Of a DNA stretch of 9,922 nt, positions 1-6,203 are shown one piece after another; the stretch's first letter is position 1; every line of letters starts with the position of its first letter. Location: contig JACCZA010000242.1 in the NCBI GenBank assembly GCA_013696185.1, positions 1 through 9,922 on the forward strand, read 5' to 3'. Source of the DNA: Actinomycetota bacterium (GTDB lineage: Bacteria; Actinomycetota; Thermoleophilia; Gaiellales; Gaiellaceae). The translations under genes were made by a program, and so were the position numbers. The notes below the pieces were generated by a model. It was not told where the DNA came from. It saw nothing but the letters and a program-made list of their open reading frames with translations, and did not search any database.

Positions 1-1061
1 ACGCCGAGCTCGTGGATCACGTGCAGGCGGTTCTCGAGCCCCGGGCCGCCGTTCGGGATCTTCGAGAAGTCGTCGCGGCCGAGCGTCTTCTGGCCGTCCC
101 AGCGGAAGGCGCAGTGGTCGGTCGAGATCGCCGACAGCGTGTCGGTGCGCACGGCGTTCCAGAGCACGTCCTGGTTCGCCTTCGCGCGCGGCGGCGGCGT
201 GTAGACGTACTTCGCGCCCTCGAAGTTGGGACGGTCGAGGTACGTCGAGTCGATCGCGAAGTACTGGGTGCAGGTCTCGCCCCAGATGTTCCAGCCGGCC
301 TCGCGTGCGCGGGCGATCGGCTCGACCGCCTCGCGGCAGGAGACGTGCACGACGTAGAGCGGCGAGCCGGCGATGCGCGCGAGCTGGATCGCCCGGTTGG
401 TCGCCTCGCCCTCGAGCTCGGGCGGGCGCGTGAGGGCGTGGTACCGGGGCTCGCTGCGGCCCGACGCGAGCGCCTGCTTGACGAGGACGTCGATCGCGTC
501 GCCGTTCTCGGCGTGCACCATCACGAGCGCGCCCGTCTCGGCGGCGACCTGCATCGTGCGGAAGAGCGTCTCGTCGTCCACCATCAGCGCGCCCTTGTAG
601 GCCATGAAGAGCTTGTAGCTCGTGACGCCCTCGTCGGGCACGCGCGCGAGCTCCTGGAGCGTGCCGCCGCTCCGCAGGTCGGTGACGGCGAGATGGAAGC
701 CGACGTCGATCAGCGTCTTGCCGGCGAGCTTGCCGTGCCAGGTCTCGAGCGCCTCAGCGAAGCTCTGGCCCTGCGCCTGGATGCAGAAGTCGACGTGGGT
801 GGTCGTGCCCCCGAAGGCCGCCGAGACGTGACCGGACTCGAAGTCGTCGGCGGTGACCGTGCCGCCGAACGGCATGTCCAGGTGCGTATGCGGATCGATG
901 CAGCCGGGCAGCACGTACTTCCCGGCGGCGTCGATCACCCGATCGGCCTCGACGTCGAGCGACTCGCCGATCAGCGAGATCCGCTCGTCCTCGACGAAGA
1001 CGTCGCCGACGTAGTCGTCGGCCGCCGTGATCACACGGCCCCCCTTGATCAGAACCGACAT
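1..1061 (-). CDS. hydA: Dihydropyrimidinase / D-hydantoinase (C-terminus cut by window edge)
   Basis: This cyclic amidohydrolase opens the ring of 5,6-dihydrouracil/dihydrothymine or 5-substituted hydantoins to give N-carbamoyl amino acids, in the cytoplasm. 353 codons are visible; the family is usually about 460-470 residues, so roughly the last quarter is missing. The binuclear metal site is complete: PHTHLD (H58, H60), the carboxylated-lysine motif SYKLFMAYKG (K150, with Y155), VHAENGD (H183), VVHVSC (H239) and STDHC (D315). N337, in IPNGGPG, sits where the substrate-binding Asn is expected. The usual SPPLR motif reads TPPPR (T288-R292), a Ser-to-Thr change at a substrate-contact position. 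The ATG is preceded by GGAAAGGA with a 5-nt spacer, a strong ribosome site. It is the last visible gene of the leftward transporter operon and sits 62 bp after the binding-protein gene. Membership of the dihydropyrimidinase/hydantoinase family is near certain; the exact substrate (dihydropyrimidine or hydantoin) is inferred from context. Confidence 0.93.
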   Translation of the reverse strand, partial: MSVLIKGGRVITAADDYVGDVFVEDERISLIGESLDVEADRVIDAAGKYVLPGCIDPHTHLDMPFGGTVTADDFESGHVSAAFGGTTTHVDFCIQAQGQSFAEALETWHGKLAGKTLIDVGFHLAVTDLRSGGTLQELARVPDEGVTSYKLFMAYKGALMVDDETLFRTMQVAAETGALVMVHAENGDAIDVLVKQALASGRSEPRYHALTRPPELEGEATNRAIQLARIAGSPLYVVHVSCREAVEPIARAREAGWNIWGETCTQYFAIDSTYLDRPNFEGAKYVYTPPPRAKANQDVLWNAVRTDTLSAISTDHCAFRWDGQKTLGRDDFSKIPNGGPGLENRLHVIHELG

Positions 1062-1066
1062 GCTCG

Positions 1067-1074
1067 TCCTTTCC
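1067..1074 (-). promoter_or_regulatory. Ribosome binding site of the dihydropyrimidinase gene
   Basis: GGAAAGGA on the minus strand, 5 nt before the ATG at 1061. It is the clearest Shine-Dalgarno sequence in the leftward operon. The hydrolase therefore does not depend on translational coupling, unlike the overlapping transporter genes upstream. Confidence 0.7.
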
Positions 1075-1086
1075 GCAGTGACGCGC

Positions 1087-1113
1087 GCGGGGCCGCCCGC
1101 CGGACGGCCCCGC
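1087..1113 (-). promoter_or_regulatory. Intercistronic hairpin between binding protein and hydrolase genes
   Basis: A perfect 9-bp inverted repeat, GCGGGGCCG / CGGCCCCGC, encloses a 9-nt loop. It lies 10 bp after the stop codon of the binding-protein gene and inside the only real gap of the leftward operon. No T-tract follows the stem on either strand, so a classical intrinsic terminator is unlikely. The likely role, by analogy with hairpins placed after binding-protein genes in other ABC operons, is to protect the upstream mRNA 3' end or to attenuate transcription into the hydrolase gene. That role is inference; the repeat itself is plain in the sequence. Confidence 0.6.
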
Positions 1114-1123
1114 ATCGCGAGAG

Positions 1124-2299
1124 CTACTTGCCGCCCTCCCTGAGTGTGACCTTGATCCTGCGCCAGCGCGCACCGTTCACGTTCACGCGCTGGGTCTTCA
1201 GGGACTTGACCGCCGCCTGGGCGAGGTCCGCCCGGTAGGCCCCCGACGGCGCCTTGCGGATCACCTTGAACTGCTGGGCGATCTTCGCCGTGCGGGCGAA
1301 CTCCGTGGCGTTCATCACGCCGATGCCCCTGGGTGCCGGCCAGATGAGGGCGTTGATCTCGTTCATCTGCCAGGCCTGGTGTCCGGCCGGGAGGGTGGGG
1401 CCGTTGGCGAGCACGATGTCGACGCACTCCCGTTGGTGGTCGCGGCAGTAGATCCAGCCGCGGAACGACGCGCGCAGGAACTGCTTCGCCGTCGCTTGAT
1501 TCTCGGTCTTCGAGATCCAGTCGCCGCCCACGAAGACGCCGTCCTCGAGCATGCCCGTCCCCGCGGCGCTCATGCGGATCACGTTCAGGTCGGCCAGGGT
1601 GTAGAGCTTCCCGGTCTTCGGGTTCTTCGTCTCCAGCACCTGGGCGAGCTCGTTGTAGGTCATGGCGGCCGCTGCGTCGACCTTCCGCTGCAGGAAGAGG
1701 TTCATGTCGAACGGCTGGTTGACGATCGTCACGTCACCCCGCTTCTTGGGGTCGATCCCGTTCTTGACGAGCGCCGCGAAGAGCTCGTTCTCGTTGCCGC
1801 AGCACCAGACGCCGACCTTCTTGCCGCGCAGCTGGGAGATCTTCGTGATGCCGCTGTCTCGGTGCGTGACCTCCGTCATGCCGCTCCGCGTGAAGACCTG
1901 CGCGATGTTGACGAGGTCCCCGCCCTTGTCGCGTGCGGCGAGGAGCGCGGGCAGCCAGTCGATCCCGAACTCCGCCTGGCCGCTGGCCACGACCTGCTCG
2001 GGCGTGATGTCGGGACCGCCCACCTTGAGGTTGACGTCGAGCCCCGCGCCCTTGTAGAAGCCCTTCGCCTTCGCCGCGTAGTAGCCGGCGAACTGCGCCT
2101 GCGTCACCCACTTGAGCTGCAGCGTGACCTTCGTCAGTCCGCCGCCGCTCCCGCGCTCGGTCGCCGCCCCGGCCGAGCCGCCCATGCCGGCCCACACCGC
2201 GACGGCGAGACTCGCGACGACTGCCAGCGCGACCCCCCAACCCAGCTTGCGTCTCTGCACCTGCGTCACCCCTTCCAGTTGTTGTCCGTTGTCTCTCAC
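1124..2299 (-). CDS. NMT1/THI5-like ABC transporter substrate-binding protein
   Basis: An extracytoplasmic solute-binding protein that delivers substrate to the adjacent permease pair. By context it binds a pyrimidine, dihydropyrimidine or hydantoin-like ring. With the outermost GTG it has 391 residues. A signal peptide follows: positive QRRK (residues 15-18), a hydrophobic stretch at about 21-40, and a likely cleavage after AGA near residue 45. There is no lipobox cysteine. The mature part shows NMT1 hallmarks: LKWVTQAQFAGYYAAKAKGF (62-81), FGIDWLPALLAARDKG (111-126) and KVGVWCCGNENE (161-172). Two further cysteines lie at 285 and 292. The start is ambiguous. GTG at 2299 overlaps the upstream permease stop by 4 bp, like the other junctions. 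GTG at 2260 (378 residues) has GGAAGGGG 8 nt upstream and gives a more typical signal-peptide n-region. Family assignment is firm; the ligand is unproven. Confidence 0.9.
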   Translation of the reverse strand: MRDNGQQLEGVTQVQRRKLGWGVALAVVASLAVAVWAGMGGSAGAATERGSGGGLTKVTLQLKWVTQAQFAGYYAAKAKGFYKGAGLDVNLKVGGPDITPEQVVASGQAEFGIDWLPALLAARDKGGDLVNIAQVFTRSGMTEVTHRDSGITKISQLRGKKVGVWCCGNENELFAALVKNGIDPKKRGDVTIVNQPFDMNLFLQRKVDAAAAMTYNELAQVLETKNPKTGKLYTLADLNVIRMSAAGTGMLEDGVFVGGDWISKTENQATAKQFLRASFRGWIYCRDHQRECVDIVLANGPTLPAGHQAWQMNEINALIWPAPRGIGVMNATEFARTAKIAQQFKVIRKAPSGAYRADLAQAAVKSLKTQRVNVNGARWRRIKVTLREGGK

Positions 2300-3114
2300 T
2301 CCGCCCGGCGCCTGGACGGATCCCAGCGCAGGACCGCCCGCTCGAGCAGCGCCACCGAGGCGTAGAAGGCGATCCCGAGGATGCTCGCGACCATGATCGC
2401 CGCCCAGGCCGTCTCGAACTGGAACAGCGCTGCCGAGTTCCTGATCTGGATGCCCAGCGCCTCCTGCGATCCCCCGAAGTACTCGCCGACGATGGCGCCG
2501 ATCATCGCGAGTACGCTCGCCACCTTCAAGGCCGAGAAGATGAACGGCAGCGCGGCCGGGAAGCGCACCTTGCGGAAGATCTGCAGCTCGCCCGCCGCGT
2601 AGGAGCGCATCAGCTCGATCGAGCGCGGGCGCACCGAGGTCAGGCCGCGCAGCGTGTTCACGAGCACCGGGAAGAAGCAGAGCACCGCGGCGACGGCGAT
2701 CTTCGAGGTCGGGCTGAGCACGTCGAACCAGGCGTTGAAGATCGGCGCGAAGGCGACGATCGGGATCGCGTTCGCGGCGATCGCGAGCGGCATCAGGGCG
2801 CTGCCGACCCGGCGAAAGCGGGCCAGCAGCATGGCGATCAGGATCGCAGCCGCCGAGCCGATCAGGAACCCGCCGAGTGCCTCCCTGAACGTGTAGAGCC
2901 CCGCGCTCCAGAGCGCGTCGCGCTCCTCCCAGAAGGTGCGCGCGATCGCCGAGGGCTGGGGCAAGAGGAAGCGCTGGATGTCGAGCACGTCGACGAGCAC
3001 CTGCCAGGAGCCGATGCCGAGGACGAGCACGAGGGCCGCCGGGATCCAGTCGCGCGCCCCGCGCCCGATCCGGCGCCCGATGCCCCGCGGGATGGGCTGG
3101 ACGACCGCGCTCAT
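2296..3114 (-). CDS. ABC transporter permease, SsuC/TauC type (second permease)
   Basis: An inner-membrane subunit of the BPD_transp_1 family, 272 residues. There is an N-terminal membrane segment at about 24-41 and several more between 80 and 260. The cytoplasmic coupling (EAA-type) loop runs from about M169 to P190 and includes RSYAAG and RFPAALP, the segment that docks on the ATPase. NTLRGL at 153-158 just upstream matches the same motif in the other permease of the operon. The ATG at 3114 overlaps the ATPase stop as ATGA, and its own stop overlaps the GTG of the binding-protein gene as GTGA, pointing to translational coupling. It is clearly homologous to the first permease but has diverged over most of its length, so a heterodimeric channel is likely. 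Related pyrimidine-type ABC systems are known to carry two permease components. Substrate specificity cannot be read from this subunit. Confidence 0.92.
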   Translation of the reverse strand: MSAVVQPIPRGIGRRIGRGARDWIPAALVLVLGIGSWQVLVDVLDIQRFLLPQPSAIARTFWEERDALWSAGLYTFREALGGFLIGSAAAILIAMLLARFRRVGSALMPLAIAANAIPIVAFAPIFNAWFDVLSPTSKIAVAAVLCFFPVLVNTLRGLTSVRPRSIELMRSYAAGELQIFRKVRFPAALPFIFSALKVASVLAMIGAIVGEYFGGSQEALGIQIRNSAALFQFETAWAAIMVASILGIAFYASVALLERAVLRWDPSRRRAE

Positions 3115-3932
3115 GCGAGCAGCCCGCCCTGGAGGACGCGCTCCCCCTCGGCCGGCTCGGTGCCGCGCAGGTGCTCTCGCACCTCGGTCACGAGCTCGAA
3201 GAAGCGCCGGTCCTCCCGCGTGTCGTTCGTCCGGGGCTGGGGCAGGTCGATGTCGACGACGGCGGCGATCCGGCCCGGGCGCGGGGACATGACGACCACG
3301 CGGGTCGAGAGGAAGACGGCCTCGGCGATCGAGTGGGTGACGAATACGACAGTGCTCCGACTGGCCGCCCAGATGCGCAGGAGCTCGATGTTCAGGCGCT
3401 CGCGCGTCATCTCGTCGAGCGCGCCGAACGGCTCGTCCATCAGGAGGAGCGCGGGCGAGAAGGCGAGGGCGCGGGCGATCGCGACGCGCTGCTGCATCCC
3501 GCCCGAGAGCTGCCAGGGATGGTGGTCGCCGAACCCGGACAGCTCGACGAGGTCGAGCATCTCGGCGACGCGCTCCGAGCGGCGACCCCGGCTCCAGCCG
3601 GCGAGCTCGAGCGGCAGCGCAATGTTCTTCGCGACCGAGCGCCAGTCGTAGAGGACGGCGTCCTGGAAGACGATGCCGTAGTCGCCGTCGGCGCGCGCGC
3701 GGGGGGCGCTCTTCCCGTTCACGACGACCTCGCCCACGGAGGGGCGGATCAGGTCGCCGATCACGCGCAGGAGGGTCGACTTGCCGCAGCCCGACGGGCC
3801 GATCAGCGAGACGAACTCCCCGGGCGCGAGCTCGAGGTCGATGCCCTCGAGCGCGGTGACGCTGCCCTTCGCGAACGTCTTCGAGAGGCCGCGGACCGAG
3901 ACGGCGGCGCTCGCAGCCTCGCCTCCGCTCAC
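3111..3932 (-). CDS. ABC transporter ATP-binding protein, SsuB/TauB type
   Basis: The ATPase that energises the importer, acting as a dimer on the cytoplasmic face of the two permeases. It has 273 residues, typical of the nitrate/sulfonate/taurine/pyrimidine group. Motifs in order: Walker A GPSGCGKST (45-53), Q-loop Q90, signature LSGGMQQR (142-149), Walker B LLLMDEP (162-168), D-loop ALDE (171-174) and H-loop H200. All catalytic residues are intact. MSPRPGRI (215-222) is common in this subgroup. The GTG at 3932 overlaps the upstream permease stop by 4 bp and has GGAGA 8 nt before it, which fixes the start. An upstream extension of the frame would run through the permease gene and is not credible. 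The gene lies between the two permease genes. Confidence 0.95.
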   Translation of the reverse strand: MSGGEAASAAVSVRGLSKTFAKGSVTALEGIDLELAPGEFVSLIGPSGCGKSTLLRVIGDLIRPSVGEVVVNGKSAPRARADGDYGIVFQDAVLYDWRSVAKNIALPLELAGWSRGRRSERVAEMLDLVELSGFGDHHPWQLSGGMQQRVAIARALAFSPALLLMDEPFGALDEMTRERLNIELLRIWAASRSTVVFVTHSIAEAVFLSTRVVVMSPRPGRIAAVVDIDLPQPRTNDTREDRRFFELVTEVREHLRGTEPAEGERVLQGGLLA

Positions 3933-4825
3933 GCGACGTTCTCCGGCGCCCGGCGCACGAGCAGCTTCTCGGCGACGACGACTGCCGCGAAGAACGCGAT
4001 GCCGAGCAGGGCGGCGACGAGGTTCGTCGCCCAGAGGCCCGTCGGCTGGATCGAGTAGTACTGCGCGAAGTTGAGGATCGCCCCGCCGAGCCCGTCCTGG
4101 ATCGACGAGGGCAGCTCGCCGATGATCGCACCGACGACGCTCGCGGTCGCCGAGACCTTCAGGGCCGAGAAGAGGTAGGGCATGGCCGCGGGCACGCGGA
4201 GCTTCCAGAGCACGCTCCAGGGGCTCGCCGCGTAGGAGCGCATCAGCTCGAGCGCGCGCGGGTCGGCCGAGAGCAGCCCGCGCAGCGTGTTGATCGTGAC
4301 CGGGAAGAAGGTCAGGTAGGCGGCGATCACCGCGACCGAGAGCCACCCCGACTTGAGCCAGACGACGACCATCGGCGCGATCGCGAGGATCGGCACCGTC
4401 TGCGAGGCGACGATGTACGGCAGGAAGCCCCGCTGGAGCAGCCGTGAATGAGCGAGCACGATGCCGATCGCGAAGCCGATCGTGGCCCCGAGCGCGAAGC
4501 CGAGGAGCGCTTCCTTCGCGGTGAACCACGCAGACTCGAGGAGCACCGTGATCAGGAGCGGCCCGTTGACCCGGGAGGGCTCGAAGAGCGCCTGGAAGAC
4601 CGAGTGGATGTGCGGCATCGTCACGTCGTCGACCGGGAACGGCCACGTCAGCTCGGTGCGGACGCCGATCCAGCGGTAGGCCTCCCAGAGACCCCAGAGC
4701 GCGGCGAGCGCGAGGAGCGTGACGAGGGCGCGGGCGGCGGCTCCCGTCCACGCGCTCTGGCCGACCGCAGAGCGACGGGCGGAGACGCCCCTGCCCGCGG
4801 CAACGGCTGACTCGGCATGCGCCAC
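3929..4825 (-). CDS. ABC transporter permease, SsuC/TauC type (first gene of leftward operon)
   Basis: An inner-membrane channel subunit of 298 residues and the promoter-proximal gene of the leftward operon. The N-terminal tail of about 30 residues is Ala/Arg-rich and cytoplasmic. A first membrane segment follows at about 31-48, then an extended region (about 53-90) before the core BPD_transp_1 domain (about 100-290). The coupling loop runs from about M195 to P215 and includes RSYAAS and RVPAAMP; the usual Gly after AA is Ser201. NTLRGL is at 179-184. The start is GTG at 4825. The site before it is only a weak GGCGGG with no spacer, and the intergenic gap is 47 bp, so a very short leader is likely. 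It is paralogous to the other permease of the operon, with long identical blocks such as LMRSYAA and FSALKV. Confidence 0.9.
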   Translation of the reverse strand: MAHAESAVAAGRGVSARRSAVGQSAWTGAAARALVTLLALAALWGLWEAYRWIGVRTELTWPFPVDDVTMPHIHSVFQALFEPSRVNGPLLITVLLESAWFTAKEALLGFALGATIGFAIGIVLAHSRLLQRGFLPYIVASQTVPILAIAPMVVVWLKSGWLSVAVIAAYLTFFPVTINTLRGLLSADPRALELMRSYAASPWSVLWKLRVPAAMPYLFSALKVSATASVVGAIIGELPSSIQDGLGGAILNFAQYYSIQPTGLWATNLVAALLGIAFFAAVVVAEKLLVRRAPENVA

Positions 4826-4830
4826 CCGCC

Positions 4831-4844
4831 AGTGTTACCACACT
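4831..4844. promoter_or_regulatory. Candidate operator palindrome between the divergent transcripts
   Basis: AGTGT-TACC-ACACT is a perfect inverted repeat with 5-bp arms and a 4-bp centre. It is in the middle of the only DNA between the divergent transporter and amidohydrolase genes and overlaps the candidate -35 of the rightward promoter. One regulator bound here could control both directions. No regulator gene lies in the window, and short arms can arise by chance, so this is a candidate only. Confidence 0.4.
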
Positions 4845-4861
4845 GCGTCGGCGGTTGTAAG
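4833..4861 (+). promoter_or_regulatory. Candidate rightward promoter for the M20 amidohydrolase gene
   Basis: A -35-like TGTTAC (4833-4838) is followed, after a 17-bp spacer, by a -10-like TGTAAG (4856-4861, four of six matches to TATAAT). Transcription would begin about 5 nt before the GTG at 4873. This agrees with the absence of any Shine-Dalgarno sequence and suggests a leaderless mRNA. The -35 match is poor, so confidence is low. I found no convincing -10 for the opposite direction in the 47-bp gap. Confidence 0.3.
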
Positions 4862-4872
4862 CTCGTCTCGCC

Positions 4873-6114
4873 GTGCCGCTCGAGCCCCGTCGCACCGTCG
4901 AGGAGCTGCGCGAGCTCCAGGCGCTGACCGGCGACGAGCACGGCGCCCAGCGCGTGGCGTGGACGGAGACCTGGGCGCGTGCGCGAGACTGGCTCGCCGG
5001 CACGCTCGCGGAGCTGCCGCTCGAGGTCGAGCTCGACGAGGCCGGCAACCAGTGGTTCACGCTGCGCGGGCGCTCGCAGCAGGCGCTCCTGATCGGGGGT
5101 CACATCGACTCGGTCCCGAACGGGGGCTGGCTCGACGGCTGCCTGAACCTGGTCGCGGGCTGCGAGGTCGTGCGCCGGATCGCGGGCGAGGGCGAGCCGC
5201 CGGTGACCGTGCGGCTCGTCAACTGGGCCGACGAGGAGGGCGCGCGCTTCGGTCGCAGTCTCTTCGGCTCGAGCGCGGCCGCGGGCTCGCTCGACGACGT
5301 GGACGAGTTGCGGGGGCGCTCCGACGCCGAGGGGCGCCTGCTGCCCGAGGTGCTCGCCGAGCACGGCGTCGACCTCGACCGCGCGGGCGAGGCGGGCCGG
5401 CAGCTCGAGCACGCGGCGGCCTACCTCGAGCTGCACATCGAGCAGGGGCCCGTGCTCGAGGCGCTCGGCCTGCCGCTCGGCGTCGTGCTCGGCACCTTCG
5501 GCGTCGAGCGCCACCGGATTCGCTTCACGGGCCAGTCGGCGCACGCGGGCTCAACGCCGATGGACACACGCCGCGACGCGCTCGCCGGCGCCGCGAAGCT
5601 GGCACTCGAGATCCGCGAGATCGCGAAGCGGACCGGGGGAGGGGCCGTCTGCACGATGGGAAGCTGCGTCACCCGGCCCGGCATCGTGACCGCGGTCGTG
5701 GGCGAATGCGACGTGCTGCTCGACCAGCGACACCTGGACGAGGCGGCCCTTGCGGGGATGCTCCAGGCGGCCGAGCAGGCGGCGCGGCGCTTCGCCGCCG
5801 AGGAGGAGCTCGAGGTCGAGTGGGAGCGCGTCTGGCGGATCGAGCCGATCCCCTTCGACCCCGACCTGATCGAGCTCGCGGACGCGTCCATCCGGGAGGT
5901 GGCGCAGCGCTCCCACCGCCTGCCGAGCGGTCCCCTGCACGACGCGGCGGAGGTGGCCCGCGCCGGGGTGCCCACGGCCATGCTGTTCGTGCAGAGCCTG
6001 CGCGGCCTCTCGCACACGCCCCTCGAGGACACGCGCGAGGAGGAGCTCGAGCTGGCCGTGCGGGCGCTCGATCGCCTCGCGACGACGACGATCGAGCGGC
6101 TGGGGACGGGGTGA
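4873..6114 (+). CDS. M20 amidohydrolase: N-carbamoyl-L-amino-acid hydrolase / beta-ureidopropionase
   Basis: A cytoplasmic dinuclear-metal enzyme that removes the carbamoyl group from N-carbamoyl amino acids, releasing the amino acid, CO2 and ammonia. It is the natural step after the divergently encoded dihydropyrimidinase; with N-carbamoyl-beta-alanine the product would be beta-alanine. At 413 residues it has the normal family length. Metal and catalytic motifs: GGHIDSVPNGGWLDG (H77, D79, D88), WADEEGARF (E121 base, E122 ligand), ELHIEQGP (H188), QSAHAGSTP (H224, dimer-domain His), LHDAAE (H356) and SHTPLED (H381). The lid/dimerisation domain covers about 205-325. The usual SGAGHDA motif reads SGPLHDA. 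The start is GTG at 4873; no ribosome site precedes it and the candidate promoter ends about 12 bp upstream, so translation may be leaderless. Allantoate amidohydrolase is a close alternative that the sequence alone cannot exclude, but the hydantoinase neighbour favours a carbamoylase. Confidence 0.88.
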   Translation: MPLEPRRTVEELRELQALTGDEHGAQRVAWTETWARARDWLAGTLAELPLEVELDEAGNQWFTLRGRSQQALLIGGHIDSVPNGGWLDGCLNLVAGCEVVRRIAGEGEPPVTVRLVNWADEEGARFGRSLFGSSAAAGSLDDVDELRGRSDAEGRLLPEVLAEHGVDLDRAGEAGRQLEHAAAYLELHIEQGPVLEALGLPLGVVLGTFGVERHRIRFTGQSAHAGSTPMDTRRDALAGAAKLALEIREIAKRTGGGAVCTMGSCVTRPGIVTAVVGECDVLLDQRHLDEAALAGMLQAAEQAARRFAAEEELEVEWERVWRIEPIPFDPDLIELADASIREVAQRSHRLPSGPLHDAAEVARAGVPTAMLFVQSLRGLSHTPLEDTREEELELAVRALDRLATTTIERLGTG

Positions 6115-6145
6115 GCTTCCGCTCTGCAGTCCGCGGCCCGGGACG

Positions 6146-6174
6146 TTGACTGCGACCGCCGACTAGCCCAGAGT
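6146..6174 (+). promoter_or_regulatory. Candidate promoter for the secreted metalloprotease-like gene
   Basis: TTGACT (6146-6151) is a good -35 box. After 17 bp comes CAGAGT (6169-6174), only half matching a -10. It lies in the 89-bp gap after the amidohydrolase stop, which suggests that the downstream gene is transcribed separately. No intrinsic terminator is visible between the two genes. Confidence 0.35.
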
Positions 6175-6188
6175 GAGTAGAGCGCCTC

Positions 6189-6195
6189 GGGGGAG
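6189..6195 (+). promoter_or_regulatory. Ribosome binding site of the metalloprotease-like gene
   Basis: GGGGGAG lies 8 nt before the ATG at 6204 and decides this start. The same decamer, GGGGGAGACG, recurs 24 bp later inside the gene (6213-6222), directly before an in-frame TTG at codon 7. A second minor start is conceivable, though its spacing is too short. Confidence 0.65.
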
Positions 6196-6203
6196 ACGCT
6201 CGG

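Noticed and set aside
1087..1113. Hairpin read as an intrinsic transcription terminator
   Set aside because: No T-rich tract follows the stem on either strand, and the operon's hydrolase gene lies directly downstream in the same direction.
12..1238. Long plus-strand open frame opposite the dihydropyrimidinase
   Set aside because: It is Arg/Ala/Val-rich with no recognisable domain and runs antisense to a gene with intact catalytic motifs; long antisense frames are expected at this G+C content.
2215..2299. Twin-arginine (Tat) signal in the binding protein
   Set aside because: An RR pair is present in QRRKLG, but the rest of the S/T-RR-x-F-L-K motif is missing; an ordinary Sec signal fits better.
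1379..2365. Plus-strand open frame opposite the binding-protein gene
   Set aside because: Composition-driven shadow; the minus-strand product has clear NMT1 family motifs and a signal peptide.
3171..4058. Plus-strand open frame opposite the ATPase
   Set aside because: Shadow of an ATPase whose Walker A, signature, Walker B and H-loop are all intact on the minus strand.
4719..6149. Arg-rich plus-strand frame overlapping the amidohydrolase in another frame
   Set aside because: Low-complexity Ala/Arg/Gly translation without motifs; the 4873-6114 frame carries the complete M20 active site.
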